A stretch of DNA of 64,000 nt from Nematostella vectensis (taxonomy: Eukaryota; Cnidaria; Anthozoa; Actiniaria; Edwardsiidae), in assembly GCF_932526225.1 (NCBI RefSeq), contig NC_064047.1, forward strand, positions 10,155,494-10,219,493, in the 5' to 3' direction. The notes beneath the pieces are model-generated. The model was not told where the DNA came from, did not search any database, and saw nothing but the letters and a program-made list of their open reading frames with translations. Below, in pieces: positions 44,603 to 57,272 of this stretch (position 1 is its first letter; every line of letters starts with the position of its first letter). A program made the position numbers and the translations under genes.

Positions 44603-47600
44603 GGAAGAAGACGCTGTGAACCGAGGACTAACTCAATATTATTACCGTTAAATTTGTCCTCCGGCCAAACAATAATGCTGACCTTGTTGTCGCTATGTTT
44701 TACTCTTAATGATGAGTGAAAACTCCACAAGTTTTGTTACCGATGTTTTCTCAGGAATCACCCTCTTGAAGTCTTTAAGTTTCACTTTTAGGTTGTCTTT
44801 AAATAGCGTCCATTCAGATCCAAGACCAATATAATCAATATTAACTCTAAGATTGCTGGTTAGGCACTTTCAGGTTTCTCTAAGTTTTTACTCTTCGCTG
44901 CGGTTTCTGAAACACATCTACCTTTAACCCTATGAATCTTCAACGTTATCTTCTTTTTCTTTGCTCATCAAAGGTACTTATTATTTCTCGGAACTAAAAT
45001 GCAGTCTTCCTTCTTTTTGGAAGAAAGGGTATGGTGTCGGGAGTGGGATCAATTCGTGCGTTTTCTCGCGGATTCCTCTTAAACCCGTCCTATTTGGAGG
45101 CTGAGCTGATGTGAGTGACTATCGCCAAGCCTACGGCCTTTTAAAAGGTCCATCGTGATTTCAACAGCTCTGTTTATCAGTAGCCTGTGCGCTTAAGGCG
45201 TCAGAAGATAGATAACCAAACGGAACTAGCGCGGATCGCAAGCGGCCCCATCGCGATTTTGAAACGCACTAAACCCATGCTCTGATTGGCTGAGATTCCA
45301 CAAGATTAAACTCCCCGATACTGTTATTTACAGCACCAAGTGAAAGTTGTTTTACATTTGAATCAATAAACTAGCGAATCGCTCCTATTATGATACGATT
45401 TTTAAAGTGCGCGCGTTTTTAACAGAGAAAATATATTTGTCTGATCTAAGCAAGCCATCTTGTCTTGTTCACTAAATTTGTTCACTTTGCACTCTGTCCG
45501 TTGCAAGATAAGCTATTTAACACTTAACAAGCCCCAGTAAATCAAGGTATTAAGCACGATTCCGACGCCCCTACGGATCAAACAGTCTCGGATGGAATTT
45601 TCTTTACAAGCGGTCTAAAGATCTAATGATCGCTTTTGGAGGAATCACGGGGATTTTGAATAGACCTGAGCTCTCCAACTGTCTGCATATGAACCTTTCT
45701 CATGCCTTAGATTGATGATAAGGACCTCAAAAGGATACCTTAACACGTCGCCAACAAATGCCTAATTCACTCCTAAACAATAGCCAATCATTGGATTGGT
45801 GTGAGAATGCAACAGAAGTGTCCTCCGACCAAAAACAAACTGCGAGACAAGATGGCTGCCTGAATGGGCCCATACGTCCTTAGCGCGTTTTACTAGCTTC
45901 CTCGCAATAGCCTCAAACCAATATTGAGGGCTTTAGTAGTACTTTCATGTCTCTTTTATCTGTGCTCACTCATCAGGTTTGGCGCTCTTGGTAGTAAGTG
46001 TCATTTGTACCGTGATTTCACTTGATACGTGCAATTTGTTCCGCCTTTTGGGGAACTGCGAAATTTTAGGGTTTCACTTAGTTTGTCTGTCTTAGGGTTT
46101 CATTCAGAATCTGTTTTTTGCCTTGACTGGCATGTATAAACTTGATTTTCTAAGCCAATTATTTACGTAATTAATTTTTATATGTTAGATTCTCAGTATT
46201 ATAAATTTTTTTACAAAATTATATTATTTTCTTGTGCATCAATTTTATGTATGAATATTTTTGAAAAAAGACATGTCATCGTGTATGTCTGTTTAAATGA
46301 GTATTTGAATTGAAATTAAAACTTAAAACAGTTGATTTTGTTTTCAAATATTTTATACCTGATTATTGCATTTTTGTTCAGTTTTATGAAGTATTAATTA
46401 TGTGTTTTAGGGAATGAATTTCACGGTTATTGATTTCTACACGAGCAATATTTTTAAGCGAGTCCACTTTAGACGTGTTGCAATAATCAACTAAAATTCA
46501 TCAAATTCATGTCCCGTGTAATTTCTACACTAACCAGAAAAGTTAATCAAAACCTAATCAGAGCTTTGGAAACTTAAACAGAATTGTAAGGAGGATAATA
46601 AATTATTTTATTGTCACGAAAAAGGATGCCTCGGGCGATATTTGCCCACTTGAACAAAATGAAGACTCGATCTAGTGCTATCTGTTTTCAGTATGAAAAA
46701 ATATTTTTTAAACATCATCTATCGAGGTTTTCGTAGTTCGTCGCAAACATAGAGATGTTTTTCCCCTTCTTTAGAACTTTGAAACCTAGTTCCACAAATG
46801 CGCTTTAAAAACCGTGACAAAATTATAAATAAAACTCTGAAGTCTGTCTTTTTTTAGTTCATAGAATATATCATTTCAAACATTCTTTTACCGAGAGAAT
46901 CATGCAGAAAACGCCCATTTTCTCGTTTGCTTTATTTTTGTGCAGTCTAGTATAGTCTTCAACTATATCGCTATAATCTATTGACTATTTCAAACAAAGC
47001 CGTTGTTGTGTTCATGGCTATATCGATACTACATGGTTGGATTTCAGTATCGGAAGTAATTTCATGCCTCATATATCTTATTTTAGTTCCCAATTCTCGA
47101 TATAGAGATTGCAATGATAAAAATATAGATCCCTGCAGATTTTCTCAAAGGGCTGGCCTTAGTTTAGGGAAATAATTACCTGCTTTGTGTATTACAGAAA
47201 AAAAAATGTAATAATAAAAATCTTCGTTTCCCATTTTTCTACGATGGAAAAAACAACTGTCGTAGATTTAACCATATTTCATACCCAATAGTTTACCTAT
47301 TTATTTAAAGCTTTCATATGTCACTTTACTTGATAATGAGATCGAATTCCATTTTCTAGAAGTATAAAGTTTTTCCTTGAGAAGAATTGCAAAAAGAAAA
47401 AAAAAATGGTAACAATTTAACAATTGTTTACGACTCTTATTATCTAATGAGGCTATGTTTTTTTGTAATCCACTCGCAAAATCGCAGTCTTTGAGAAACC
47501 CAGTAACTAATTTTGTCGGCGCGATTTCTTTCAATTGCATCCAATTCTTATTTGTAAGGGTATCAATGGTCACAAACCCTTTTTATTTTGCTCATTACTG

Positions 47601-50600
47601 TCTTTGATTACCGCGTCCCGCTATAATCCTTCTTTGCTTTTCTTCGTCGCGTTCATATTGATTTTTGTCAAACTAATCGGTGTATTTGGTACCCAAATTA
47701 ACTACAACAAAAAAGTAACAAATGTTACTTTAAAACTGCTTCGGTTGATACATTTAAATAGATATAGACATTTCAGGGGTAAAAGAAAATTTGGAGTTTT
47801 CGCACTTACCATCCTTTTTTATCTTGTGTTTACCGATCCTCTTAAATAAATCTCAAAGAAGAGCACCGAGCTCTTTTTTAAAGCTACACTGTTGTACAAA
47901 TGAATTCATTTTATTGTGTTATATATAAGCAAACTTGTATTTCATGAACATAAATCAAGTTATAATAAATATTCCATTTAAGTACTGTCGTAAACGCAAT
48001 ACAGAAGACTTGGTAAGCAAAATACCAGCGGCAAAACGGAATAATAGTTAAGGATAAAGTTTAATAGTCACATTAATAGTATTGACGTGAAAGAAAATCA
48101 TTGTAATTGTAACGAATTGTGACGAAAATATGCATAGCTGTTTAGTAATAAAAGCAAAGCAAGAAATGAGAATTTTAATAAATGTATTATTGCTATTTTT
48201 CTAGTGTTGACTAGCAAGCGTAAAAAGAGAGAAATTCCAAACTTAAAAGACAAATGTCAACCGTTAAAAGACAAAATTCAACCTACTTTAAATGATTTCC
48301 TTCACATTCCACTCTCACAAATATCAATTTTAGAGAAATCCTGTAATCAAGGATACTTCCATTGAATCTTTTAATAAGCTTAAAGATATATGAAATCAGG
48401 TTATACGATTTGGTGGGAATTTTAGTTTATGTCAGCCTTTCTATTTAAATGCATTTTTGTTACACTTGGAGTTCGATGGGAGAAACATGTTATAAAAAAT
48501 ACGGAAAAATGTGTAGTCGGCCATCATGTTACCATTTCTTATGTCAGTTTTATTTTTAACTTTGAAGATTATAACTGTGCGGGCTTGTACTATTTTCTTA
48601 TTTAGTTATCGATTATTTTCTTGTCTACCTTGTTAGCAATATTGGTTATTTGACACTTAAAAAGGTCGTCCAAAGGCTTCAAACTTTTAAAGCCTGTATT
48701 TCTTGTTTTTTTTTTATACACAGCAAATAGCTAATAAACACGCCCTGAAAGATAACCTCCTTTGTTTACAAAATGCATTGAAAAGTAAATGTGAAATAAA
48801 TTGACAAACTTGGTGCCCAACGCTCTTTCAGCCGTGCTTTAACTTATCAGATAACAATCGCTCTAAATAAACAGTTTTCTTTATAAATGGTGAAATTATA
48901 GCATTAAGAGATACACCGACAAACAAAGGCCGCACTGATAACGGTTGTAATGCATACCCTAACTTTTACATTATTCTTTAAGGGTACGAATAAATGCAAG
49001 ATGCAAGATGAAGAAGATGAATAATTTCGTTTCTTATCAAGAAATGTTGGTTTTCCGGCGAACTTCTCGTCGCTTACATATCCTGGGATGCTTTGAATAT
49101 TTGGTGACTTGTCGTTTATGGTTTTTTTTTACATTGAAAATGAGCAAAACGGTGATAGAGTTTGTCCATAAAACATTGACGTCGGCACTTTTATAAAAAT
49201 TACCCCGGAAAACTACAATGAGCCAACTAAAATTGATCATTATTACCTTGGAAAAAAGCATATTTTAACAACCACACACATAATAGGTTGTCCCTAACAG
49301 AATTGTAAACACTTTTTAAATGTACATCATAAAAGTATGAAATATATTTTTCTGTTACTTTAAAAAAAAAACGCTCCATTATCCATTCTTTTTTTGTTTC
49401 CTTTTTCAGTAATCACTAAGTAATCGAGTAAAGACTGCAATATATTAGCCTTTTTTCTTCAGAGAGGGAATAAAACACGCTTTCATCTTGGCTACCGAAC
49501 TGAGGCTAATCTATTATGCAAGATTGTGTAACTATAGTAACAAGAACTAGCGCCAGCCTTGCACGATATACTACAAAGACAATGCGTCTTTGCTAATGAT
49601 GACGGCGAGTGTACACAGGGTACACAATCCAATTCGCAAATGACGAGGGAGGGGGTGGGGGGTGGGGTGGAGTGAGGTGTAGCAGAGGGGTACCTGGCGA
49701 ACATACCAGCACGACATTAGTCCTTTTTATTCGTTTGTTTTCTTTTTTTTCTTGTCTTCTGCACCAAGCAAATAAAAATATTATCATTTATACTAAGTAA
49801 ATCGTGATCTTGACTAAAAACCAATACTGAAAATGCTCGTGAAGATCCTGAAAGATGTCAACAATGAAACTAGAAATAATACTGTCTAACTAGGTGGTCT
49901 GCGTAGGCGTGGCGGATAATCAGGGAAATTTATCAAATTAAGGTAAAGTTACATCGTTTTTCTATCCTCGTCCCCAGGCTGTTGTCAGCTCCATGATTCT
50001 TTGCGCGCAGACTTGCACTTTCCAATATGGCGGACGCTTCATACTGACTTCTCGGGAGTGAGAGCTGAAAGGGCCTGTGACGTCATAGCCATACAGAGTG
50101 TGATAGGCCCGCCGAGAAGCCTAGGGACTAGGCTATTGAATGTTATAGGCCTTTGTCGAGCATTAGACCCTTATCTTTTGCTCGGACGAAGGGCTAACGA
50201 GACTACTCTGTATTCACCGAGGCGTACGACTATTTCAACCTTGTGTTGGTTATAGGCCTAAAGGCATTGATTTGCTAGGTTTCATTTTTCATATGCAGGC
50301 CTAATTGCTTAAACCTATTTTTTGGTCTAATTGCTCGGATCCAGGAGGCGCGCAGGGGCTGTACCTGCGGTATAAAAGGCCGTGCCCGTCGTCAGATGGC
50401 GACTCACTCAAACCGTCAAGTAGCGCAGAGCTCTACCAACTTTCTTTCCAATGTATCGTAAACACTAAAAATTTTTTGAAGAAATAATAGAAACATAATA
50501 AATTGAATACCATACACACCTCCTACAAACCATCCTCCCTATAATATAAATAAATTTATTTCAAATTTTTGCGCGGGCAAAAAAATGCCGGCGTCTTTGC

Positions 50601-52457
50601 AAGTTTTTGACAACGCCTTAGTCACCTTGACCTAAATAATGCTCACGATTTCCTGCAGAGAGACTTGAAATCAAAATTTGCTGAACGAAGACTTGCTCTT
50701 GCTTTCTAGCTCGTCTTTTTTCGTTTTCTTCCCGCTTCTTTTGGGGCAAAAACCTATCATATGGATTCATCTTTTGACGAAGTACTCTGGTAAACAACAA
50801 CAGCCAGCTCTTGTGTCAAAACTGTAAGGAATAAAGATTGCAGAGTTCAGGTCTACTCTGGTCTACTGACAACTTAAGCCATTTTGCCCACGGGCACGCG
50901 CCATTTTAAACCTGGGGGAGACCTATAAAACGTTACCCCATTTCCAAGATGGCTGCCAGCAAATGTAGTAAACACGAATTCCTGCAAGTGTACGTGGAAA
51001 TTCTCGACTTACAAAGAGCATAAAGTGGGAGTCTCAAGATTTTAAACCTTTTCTCAAGACTAATTTTCTTGAAAATATCCAATAATTTAATGTATTCTCC
51101 CGCATTAGCTATCTTGATACTTCTGATACATTCACTTCTCAAGATGTTTCCTAAAGCGATAATTAGAGCGAAAAAAGGGTAGGCCTAATAACGAAATGAT
51201 CGAGCGAGCTAAAAAAACGACAGTTTGTGTGTCTCAGTCCAGCAAGAATTTTCTCATCCTAGCAAAATGCCAAGTGCGAAAAAGCATCCATTTCCATCGG
51301 CTGATTTGGGGAAGCCAATGCGATATTTTCGATTCAATTTGGTAAATAAAGTACTCAACTTTATTTTTAGATGGTTATTTCGAGATTTTAGCCATTATGT
51401 GCTTCCAACAAACTGCAGTCAAAGCATTCAGAGGCTGAATGAGGACGTGGCCCCTCATACCGCATCCCCGTGAGGTTTTCATAGCTCCCGCTTTTGGGTT
51501 TGAAATTGGCATTAATGCGGTCAGACTTTTGAGAATATTGCACGATCCTCTGTCATCCTCGATCTGAAATAGGATCAGTCGTCGCGTGGCACTGAGCGAC
51601 ATAACAATATGTTTGGAAATCATCTTTAGACTACCATGATAAAGAATTTTTTTTATCCTCATCATATATATAAAACTACGTACATAAAAATGAGTAAACA
51701 TTTGATTTTTCCCCCTCGTTATGCAAATAAGATCGCAATTTTTTTTGCAGTCCAGTGACTGCAGGGCCTATGGGCTGCGTACGCCACTGCTTATAGTAAT
51801 CTAGCCAAAGGAAAGCAAAGATTGGCTTCCAAATTCTGAAAAGGGAATTGAATTTGGTCAAAATTTGAATTTTCTCAGAGCTTTGAAAATTTTCTTTGCT
51901 GCGCGAAAGGAGATTGAATCGAGGAAATATCCTGTTTTGGCGGGAAAATCTAAAACAACGGATTTTCCATAAATCCGTTAAAATTCTGAGACAGCAATAC
52001 CACGAAATACTGAAAATATTGACGAAGAGTTTTGTATTGCCTGGCACCTACAATGAAACGAAAACAATTAAAAGCAGAGAATTATATGCGAAATAAGAAA
52101 ATATCATTTTGTTGCACAGGTAACCCAAGCACTCGTATGAGTGATGAAAAAAATGGAAAATTAAAGAAAATAGACTTCATAATGGACTCACTTTATTTTT
52201 GTTTCTTTGGGGTCTCTCCCGAGTATTATGGGCCCATTTTACTCACTCGTTTCCCTTTTAGCACCCATACAAGACATTGATTCACGTACTGTCGCAAATC
52301 TCGCCGCCATCTTGGTTTCAATCGATTTGACCGGAAGTGGAAACTCGAGACAGCTAATCTAATAGCTAACATAACTTCCCCACGAAATGGAGTCCCTAGT
52401 ATTGACGATCTCTCTAACGATTTTTCGAATTAATGACTCCCATGCATTAAATCTACA
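44603..52457. other. Long intergenic region, no gene recognised
   Basis: AT-rich DNA of about 7.9 kb upstream of the POU gene on the minus strand and the sulfotransferase-like exon on the plus strand. All frames are short and show no domains. Likely to hold regulatory DNA of the POU gene at its left end. Noted separately: a TATA-like site with a nearby AATAAA at 50370-50505, and a dispersed repeat at about 51265-51400. Confidence 0.5.
50370..50505 (+). promoter_or_regulatory. TATA-like promoter candidate with short downstream unit
   Basis: GGTATAAAAGGCC at about 50369-50381 is a strong TATA match in a locally GC-rich patch. About 25 bp downstream an ATG opens a 21-codon frame (MATHSNRQVAQSSTN...). 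An AATAAA lies near 50497. This could be a very short transcription unit or a truncated gene copy; no product is recognised. Confidence 0.3.
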
Positions 52458-52608
52458 ATGACCGCTTTGAGCACGTTGACCAATGTTCGCAGTTTAAAGT
52501 TCGCGACTTTCTGCGTCCTCCTTGCGGTCTTATGCGTCATTGTCGTCTACTTCACAACATTTGTCCAGCCTTCTTCAAAGAGGAGAGCTAAATTTGCTCT
52601 GTCTTCGC
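52458..52608 (+). CDS. Probable first exon of a type II membrane protein (sulfotransferase-like gene)
   Basis: ATG 52458 opens 50 codons ending at a good donor (CGC/GTGAGT). The peptide has a short basic cytosolic start and one signal-anchor segment (FCVLLAVLCVIVVYFTTFV) followed by a basic stem, as in Golgi sulfotransferases. It ends in phase 1, while the next exon I recognise (59598) begins in phase 0, so at least one exon between them is unaccounted for. Joining it to that gene is therefore an inference. Confidence 0.5.
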
Positions 52609-53676
52609 GTGAGTAATGTGTTGTTGTAGATGGGAGTGATTAGGTCTGAATTTGAATCTACTTATTGTCTATATCCTCGTAAAACCAACATAACGTTACA
52701 ATAATTATCTTCGTGTTATAGGTTAAGAAATATAAGGTTGCGGGTTTACCTGAAAGCAGTAGCAACATAGCTGTCAACTCACCCGCATTAGGCGGATGTC
52801 ACAAGATTTTGGATTTCACCACAAGCCTAATTTGTTGTAAGAATGTTTATACACTCTATGTATTGTACCTGCATTGGCTTGGGGTTTTTCACTTATTTAC
52901 TGTTTTCACCCGATTATTTCACATTTGGGTTGACAGCTGTTTGTAGCAAAAAAAATTATTTCAAATCTATTCCGAAGATACTATTGTCACGAGTGTATTG
53001 CGTGACAGCTTTTTTGACTTTGTGTGTGCATCAGTGCCAATTTTATTTAATATTTATAGTTGTCAAACTCTTTTGTCTCTGGCTTTTATGTGTGGTTTGT
53101 TTGAAAGTGGTCCTTTTTATTGCTTTGTTAATGTGTTTTGGTAGTCTGCTTAAATAGCTTTTATAATGCTTCTAGAACCATCTTTTGTGTCTGGCTTTTG
53201 TCTGGTTTGTTTTGTGTCTTGTTTTGTTTGTGGTTTGTTTGGAGAGGGCCCGTTATTGCTTTGCAAAGTTGTTTTTAGGGAGCGACCAAACAAATTTCTA
53301 GAACTTTCTTTGAACATCGCGAGCATTTAGCTGTCCAGTGAAGTGTGAAGTATAAATGACTGCGTGTCTGGTCTGTAGGGAAAGTGACGTCGTAAAAAGG
53401 TTCTTAAAAGCCCCTCCCCCGCAGAATATCCACTACATTTATTCAACTATTTCACGACGAGGTCAAGGATTCTCCTATTATCTTTGTTCTTCAAAGGAGT
53501 TCTGTTGTCTCCATTCTTCTCGTTCTTTGTGTCGAGGTGCAGATATTTTTCATTTGCCCAATCAAATTGCAGCTTGTAAGAGATGCAAACTTACTAGTAC
53601 GCAGCTGCGTAGACAAAGCAGCTGCGTACTTACTCAAAGATTTGTATGCTTACGAGGGCCGCGATAAACGCGATTT

Positions 53677-55041
53677 ATGGCGGCGTGCTGTGAAGAAGAC
53701 ACTACAGGTCGTGTTTTCGTAGGTACATTTGTACATTCAACGGACGAAAACCATTTAGAAATTCACAAAGACAAAGTCATAGGTGTCAATTCACAAGGAA
53801 AGATTTTTTTCATCGACAATGCAGATAGATTCGAGCTCACGGAAAATTTTAGCGGATGTAAATTTTCTCACCTCAGTGAGCGGCAGTTTTTAATTCCCGG
53901 CTTTGTTGATACCCACATACATGCCTCACAGTATAGCTATGCTGGAACAGGTTATGACCTACCATTACTGAAGTGGTTGGAAAAGTACACATTCCCTGTG
54001 GAGTCGAAATTTCAAGACGTAGGATTTGCGAAAAGGAATTACGAAAAAGTCGTGGAAAGGACACTTCGTAATGGCACTACAACCGCTAGTTACTTCGCCA
54101 CAATACATCTTGAAGCGACGAAGATCCTGAGCGATGTGTGCGAGAAATATAATCAGAGGGCGTTTATTGGAAAGGTCAACATGGATATCAACTCCCCGAA
54201 TTACTACATTGAAGATACATTAAAGTCTGTAGCTGACACGGAGGAATTTATAGACTATGTTCAAAGGAAAAGAAATCCATTGATAACGCCTGTTATCACC
54301 CCTCGATTTGCAGTTTCCTGTAGTTTTAAATTACTCAAATTGCTTGGAGATCTTGCACGGGAGTATGACATTCCAGTGCAAAGTCACATGAGTGAAAACA
54401 AAGCAGAAATTGAGTTCGTCCGTAGAGAATTTCCACAGTATGAGCACTATGCCGGGGTGTATGGAGAAGCTGGCCTTTTATCAGAGAAAACATACATGGC
54501 TCACTGTTGTCATTTGTGTGACAATGAGACTGAACTAGTGGCCTTATCTGGTACAGGCGTGTCCCACTGCCCAACATCCAACTTCAACATCCGAAGTGGA
54601 CTTGCAGATGTCAGGTACCTGTCAGATAGAAAAATCAAGGTTGGGCTTGGGACCGACGTATCTGGCGGCCATTCCCCCTCGATGTTACATGCCCTGCGCC
54701 AAGCTATCAATACATCCAATATCCTCGCAATCACCAGGGAAGGCAATTACACCCCTATCAATTACAAAGATGCATTCTATTATGCTACATTGGGGGGGAG
54801 TAAAGTTCTAGGGCTGGAAAAAAAGATTGGGAATTTTCAAGTGGGGAAGGATTTTGATGCTGTCTTAGTTGACCCAGATGCTTCTGATTCTCCATTTGAT
54901 TGCTTTGATGAAGACAACATTGACGTTGTTGTACAGAAGTTTTTGTATCTTGGAGATGACAGGAACTTAAAAAGAGTGTTTGTTTCTGGAAAGCTTGTTT
55001 CAGGTACTGATACCAAGAACAAACCTATGATGCAGAATTGA
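53677..55041 (+). CDS. GDA: Guanine deaminase
   Basis: An uninterrupted 454-codon frame from ATG 53677, the usual length for this enzyme (EC 3.5.4.3, guanine to xanthine plus ammonia, purine salvage/degradation, cytosolic). Zinc-ligand and catalytic motifs of the amidohydrolase fold are all visible: VDTHIHASQ (His80, His82), SHMSENKAEIE (His237, Glu240), MAHCCHL (His276, His279), SHCPTSNFNIRSG and GTDVSGGHSPSM (Asp327). The ligands appear intact, so it should be active. The gene has no intron and lies inside the span of the plus-strand sulfotransferase-like gene, between its proposed first exon and the exon at 59598. An AATAAA at about 55680 is the likely polyadenylation signal. Confidence 0.97.
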   Translation: MAACCEEDTTGRVFVGTFVHSTDENHLEIHKDKVIGVNSQGKIFFIDNADRFELTENFSGCKFSHLSERQFLIPGFVDTHIHASQYSYAGTGYDLPLLKWLEKYTFPVESKFQDVGFAKRNYEKVVERTLRNGTTTASYFATIHLEATKILSDVCEKYNQRAFIGKVNMDINSPNYYIEDTLKSVADTEEFIDYVQRKRNPLITPVITPRFAVSCSFKLLKLLGDLAREYDIPVQSHMSENKAEIEFVRREFPQYEHYAGVYGEAGLLSEKTYMAHCCHLCDNETELVALSGTGVSHCPTSNFNIRSGLADVRYLSDRKIKVGLGTDVSGGHSPSMLHALRQAINTSNILAITREGNYTPINYKDAFYYATLGGSKVLGLEKKIGNFQVGKDFDAVLVDPDASDSPFDCFDEDNIDVVVQKFLYLGDDRNLKRVFVSGKLVSGTDTKNKPMMQN

Positions 55042-55677
55042 GCAGTAAGGCATTTCCAAAATTAGTTAAATCTGAAAAGCCAAAGGAAGCCTCTTGTTTG
55101 GTCTTTTTATGGATGTGTGAATATGTGAAACTACATAGACAGTGTTGGCAAAAAATATATATTGGGGGTTGGGGGTGGGGGCAAGAAATCTTATGTGAAA
55201 TGTTTTATCACCTTTTTCCCTTCTGTGATATGATTTTTATTATGTGCTCCCCCCTCCCCCCCCCAATGAGCTGGCTAACAAAGTTATATTAACATATGTG
55301 ATCACTTTGTCCATATACAGGATAGATTAAGGCGCGTTCCCACAATTGGCCGAGGGGGGGGGGGGGGGGGGTGCCAGTCATAGGTATCAATGGAAAAAGC
55401 ATAGTATTTGAAGATTCCTTAATAAGAAATGACCCCCTTTTTGGCTGCCAGGGGGGGGGGGGGGTTGCACGCGCATGCTGTGTACTGGCCTGTGATTTCC
55501 CCTTTCCCCCATTAAATTTTCTAATTAAGTATTTTATTGCATGAAATATTTTTCAGTTATGACTGGTGTGCCATTTAAGAGTTCATAAAATATGAATTGG
55601 GTGTACAATGTATAAAATGTGTGAGATTTTGTGTAGGTGATATATTGTATTTTTTTTTTCTTATCTCTTATATTTTT

Positions 55678-55685
55678 TTAAATAA
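55678..55685 (+). terminator. Polyadenylation signal, guanine deaminase
   Basis: AAATAAAA about 640 bp after the stop codon, followed by a GT-rich stretch (TTTGTCTGTGTGATG), the usual layout of an animal poly(A) site. Confidence 0.5.
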
Positions 55686-55931
55686 AACTAAAATCCAATT
55701 TGTCTGTGTGATGTCCTCTTTGTTTACTAAGATTAGTATCTGCACAACCCATGTGTGATTGGAACAAAGGCGGATCTAGGATTTATTGAAAGGAGAGAAG
55801 GCTGCATTAAGTGGGTTAAATTGAAGGGGTCTGTTGGTAGATGAGTCTTGTTTTTTTTTTCTGTTTTTGGTGAATTTTCTTCATTACAACTGGTAAATTA
55901 TTTAGCCTTCCCAATGGCTGTTTTAAATTAC

Positions 55932-56115
55932 CGATGACTCAGTGTGTTAGCACATCAACATATGGGGCCTCTCACCACAGGTGGCCCATTTTGTTATCAC
56001 ATCAGTAAATAGGGGCATAATCACCACAGATGGCCCAATTTGTTAGTTCGTCTGCATATGGGGCCTCTCACCACAGGTGGCCCAGTTTGTTAGTCCGTCA
56101 GTATATAGGGCCGAT
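55932..56115. repeat. Three copies of a roughly 62-bp repeat
   Basis: Each copy contains ATGGGGCCTCTCACCACAGG-like sequence followed by TGGCCCA(G/A/T)TTTGTTA and a CATCAGTA/CGTCAGTA-like segment. Confidence 0.8.
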
Positions 56116-57074
56116 TACCTCTATGTCAGCGGCGGATCTGGCCTTCCGCTTCAGGGGGGACTTGGCTTAGTAACAAAGAGGGGGTAGTTTTTTTCTTGTT
56201 ACATATGGCTTTCTGACAGTCCAAAGGTGGGGGGTTAAACCCCCTGAACCCTCCCCCAAGATCCACTACTGCATGTTTATAATTCTTGAGCAGAATGTGG
56301 CTCCAAGTATCTACTTCTTGATGAGGCATTTAAAATCCTTGTGCTATCTCAGTTCTACCATGGTTCACTAGCATCATCTCAAATGTTAAGCACTCAGAAC
56401 TGGGTTTTTATTCTAAACTGACTCTAAAAGAGCCTATTTGATTTTTTTTTTTTTCAATCAAAAGTTTAACCTGCTTGAAACAGGCTAAATAACTAGTTAG
56501 ACATCTTCTGGTTGAATAACTATTGTATTTATTGTGAGAAGTGGATCACTCAAATCCGATTCCTGTTGGATTCTTTATTCTTTGTCCCTATTGTGGCCGT
56601 TGAGTGAGCCATAACCCATGGAGAACTTGTGTCCTTTCCCCTTTAAAGAGCCTTAGTCAACCACTTATTGTAGGGAAGTAGCCAGGATTTGCTAAGGGGT
56701 TGCACATTCATAAAAATATGGCCATATGGACATAATAGGGCATACCTGTCAACTCTCCAGCTTTAGGCGGGAGTTTCAAGATTTTGGACCTATTCTCCCG
56801 CGTGGAGCACCAATTCTACCGCTTTTACCACATTAGCCCACCCCTCTAAAAAAAAACTAAATATACCCGCCACCCCTTCTCCCCAAAAAATCTGAAGCCT
56901 TTAGATTTTCTGGGGTTGACAGGTATGATAGGGGAGGTTTAAGGGGCTTAAATACCCTTCCCCCCTTTGCACTGCCAGAAAGCCATATGCAACCAAAAAT
57001 AATTACCCCTTAGTAACTGAATCAACCCCCCCCCCCTTCTGCGAAAAGCTAGATCCACCCCTGCCTTCAAGAAG

Positions 57075-57272
57075 AAATGCCCTACTTTTGCTTGATCGGT
57101 TGGGGGAGGGGGGTTGCACATGGACAAAGTATAAGAAATGCCCTACTTTTTCGTGATCGGTGGGGGGAGGGGGGTTGCACATGGACAAAGTATAAGAAAT
57201 GCCTTACTTTTTCGTGATCGGTTGGGGGAGGGGGGTTGCACATGGACAAAGTATAAGAAATGCCCCACTTTT
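57075..57272. repeat. Three copies of a roughly 66-bp repeat
   Basis: Each copy has GAAATGCCCTACTTTTTCGTG (with small changes), then ATCGG, then TGGGGGAGGGGGGTTGCACA and TGGACAAAGTATAA. Confidence 0.85.
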
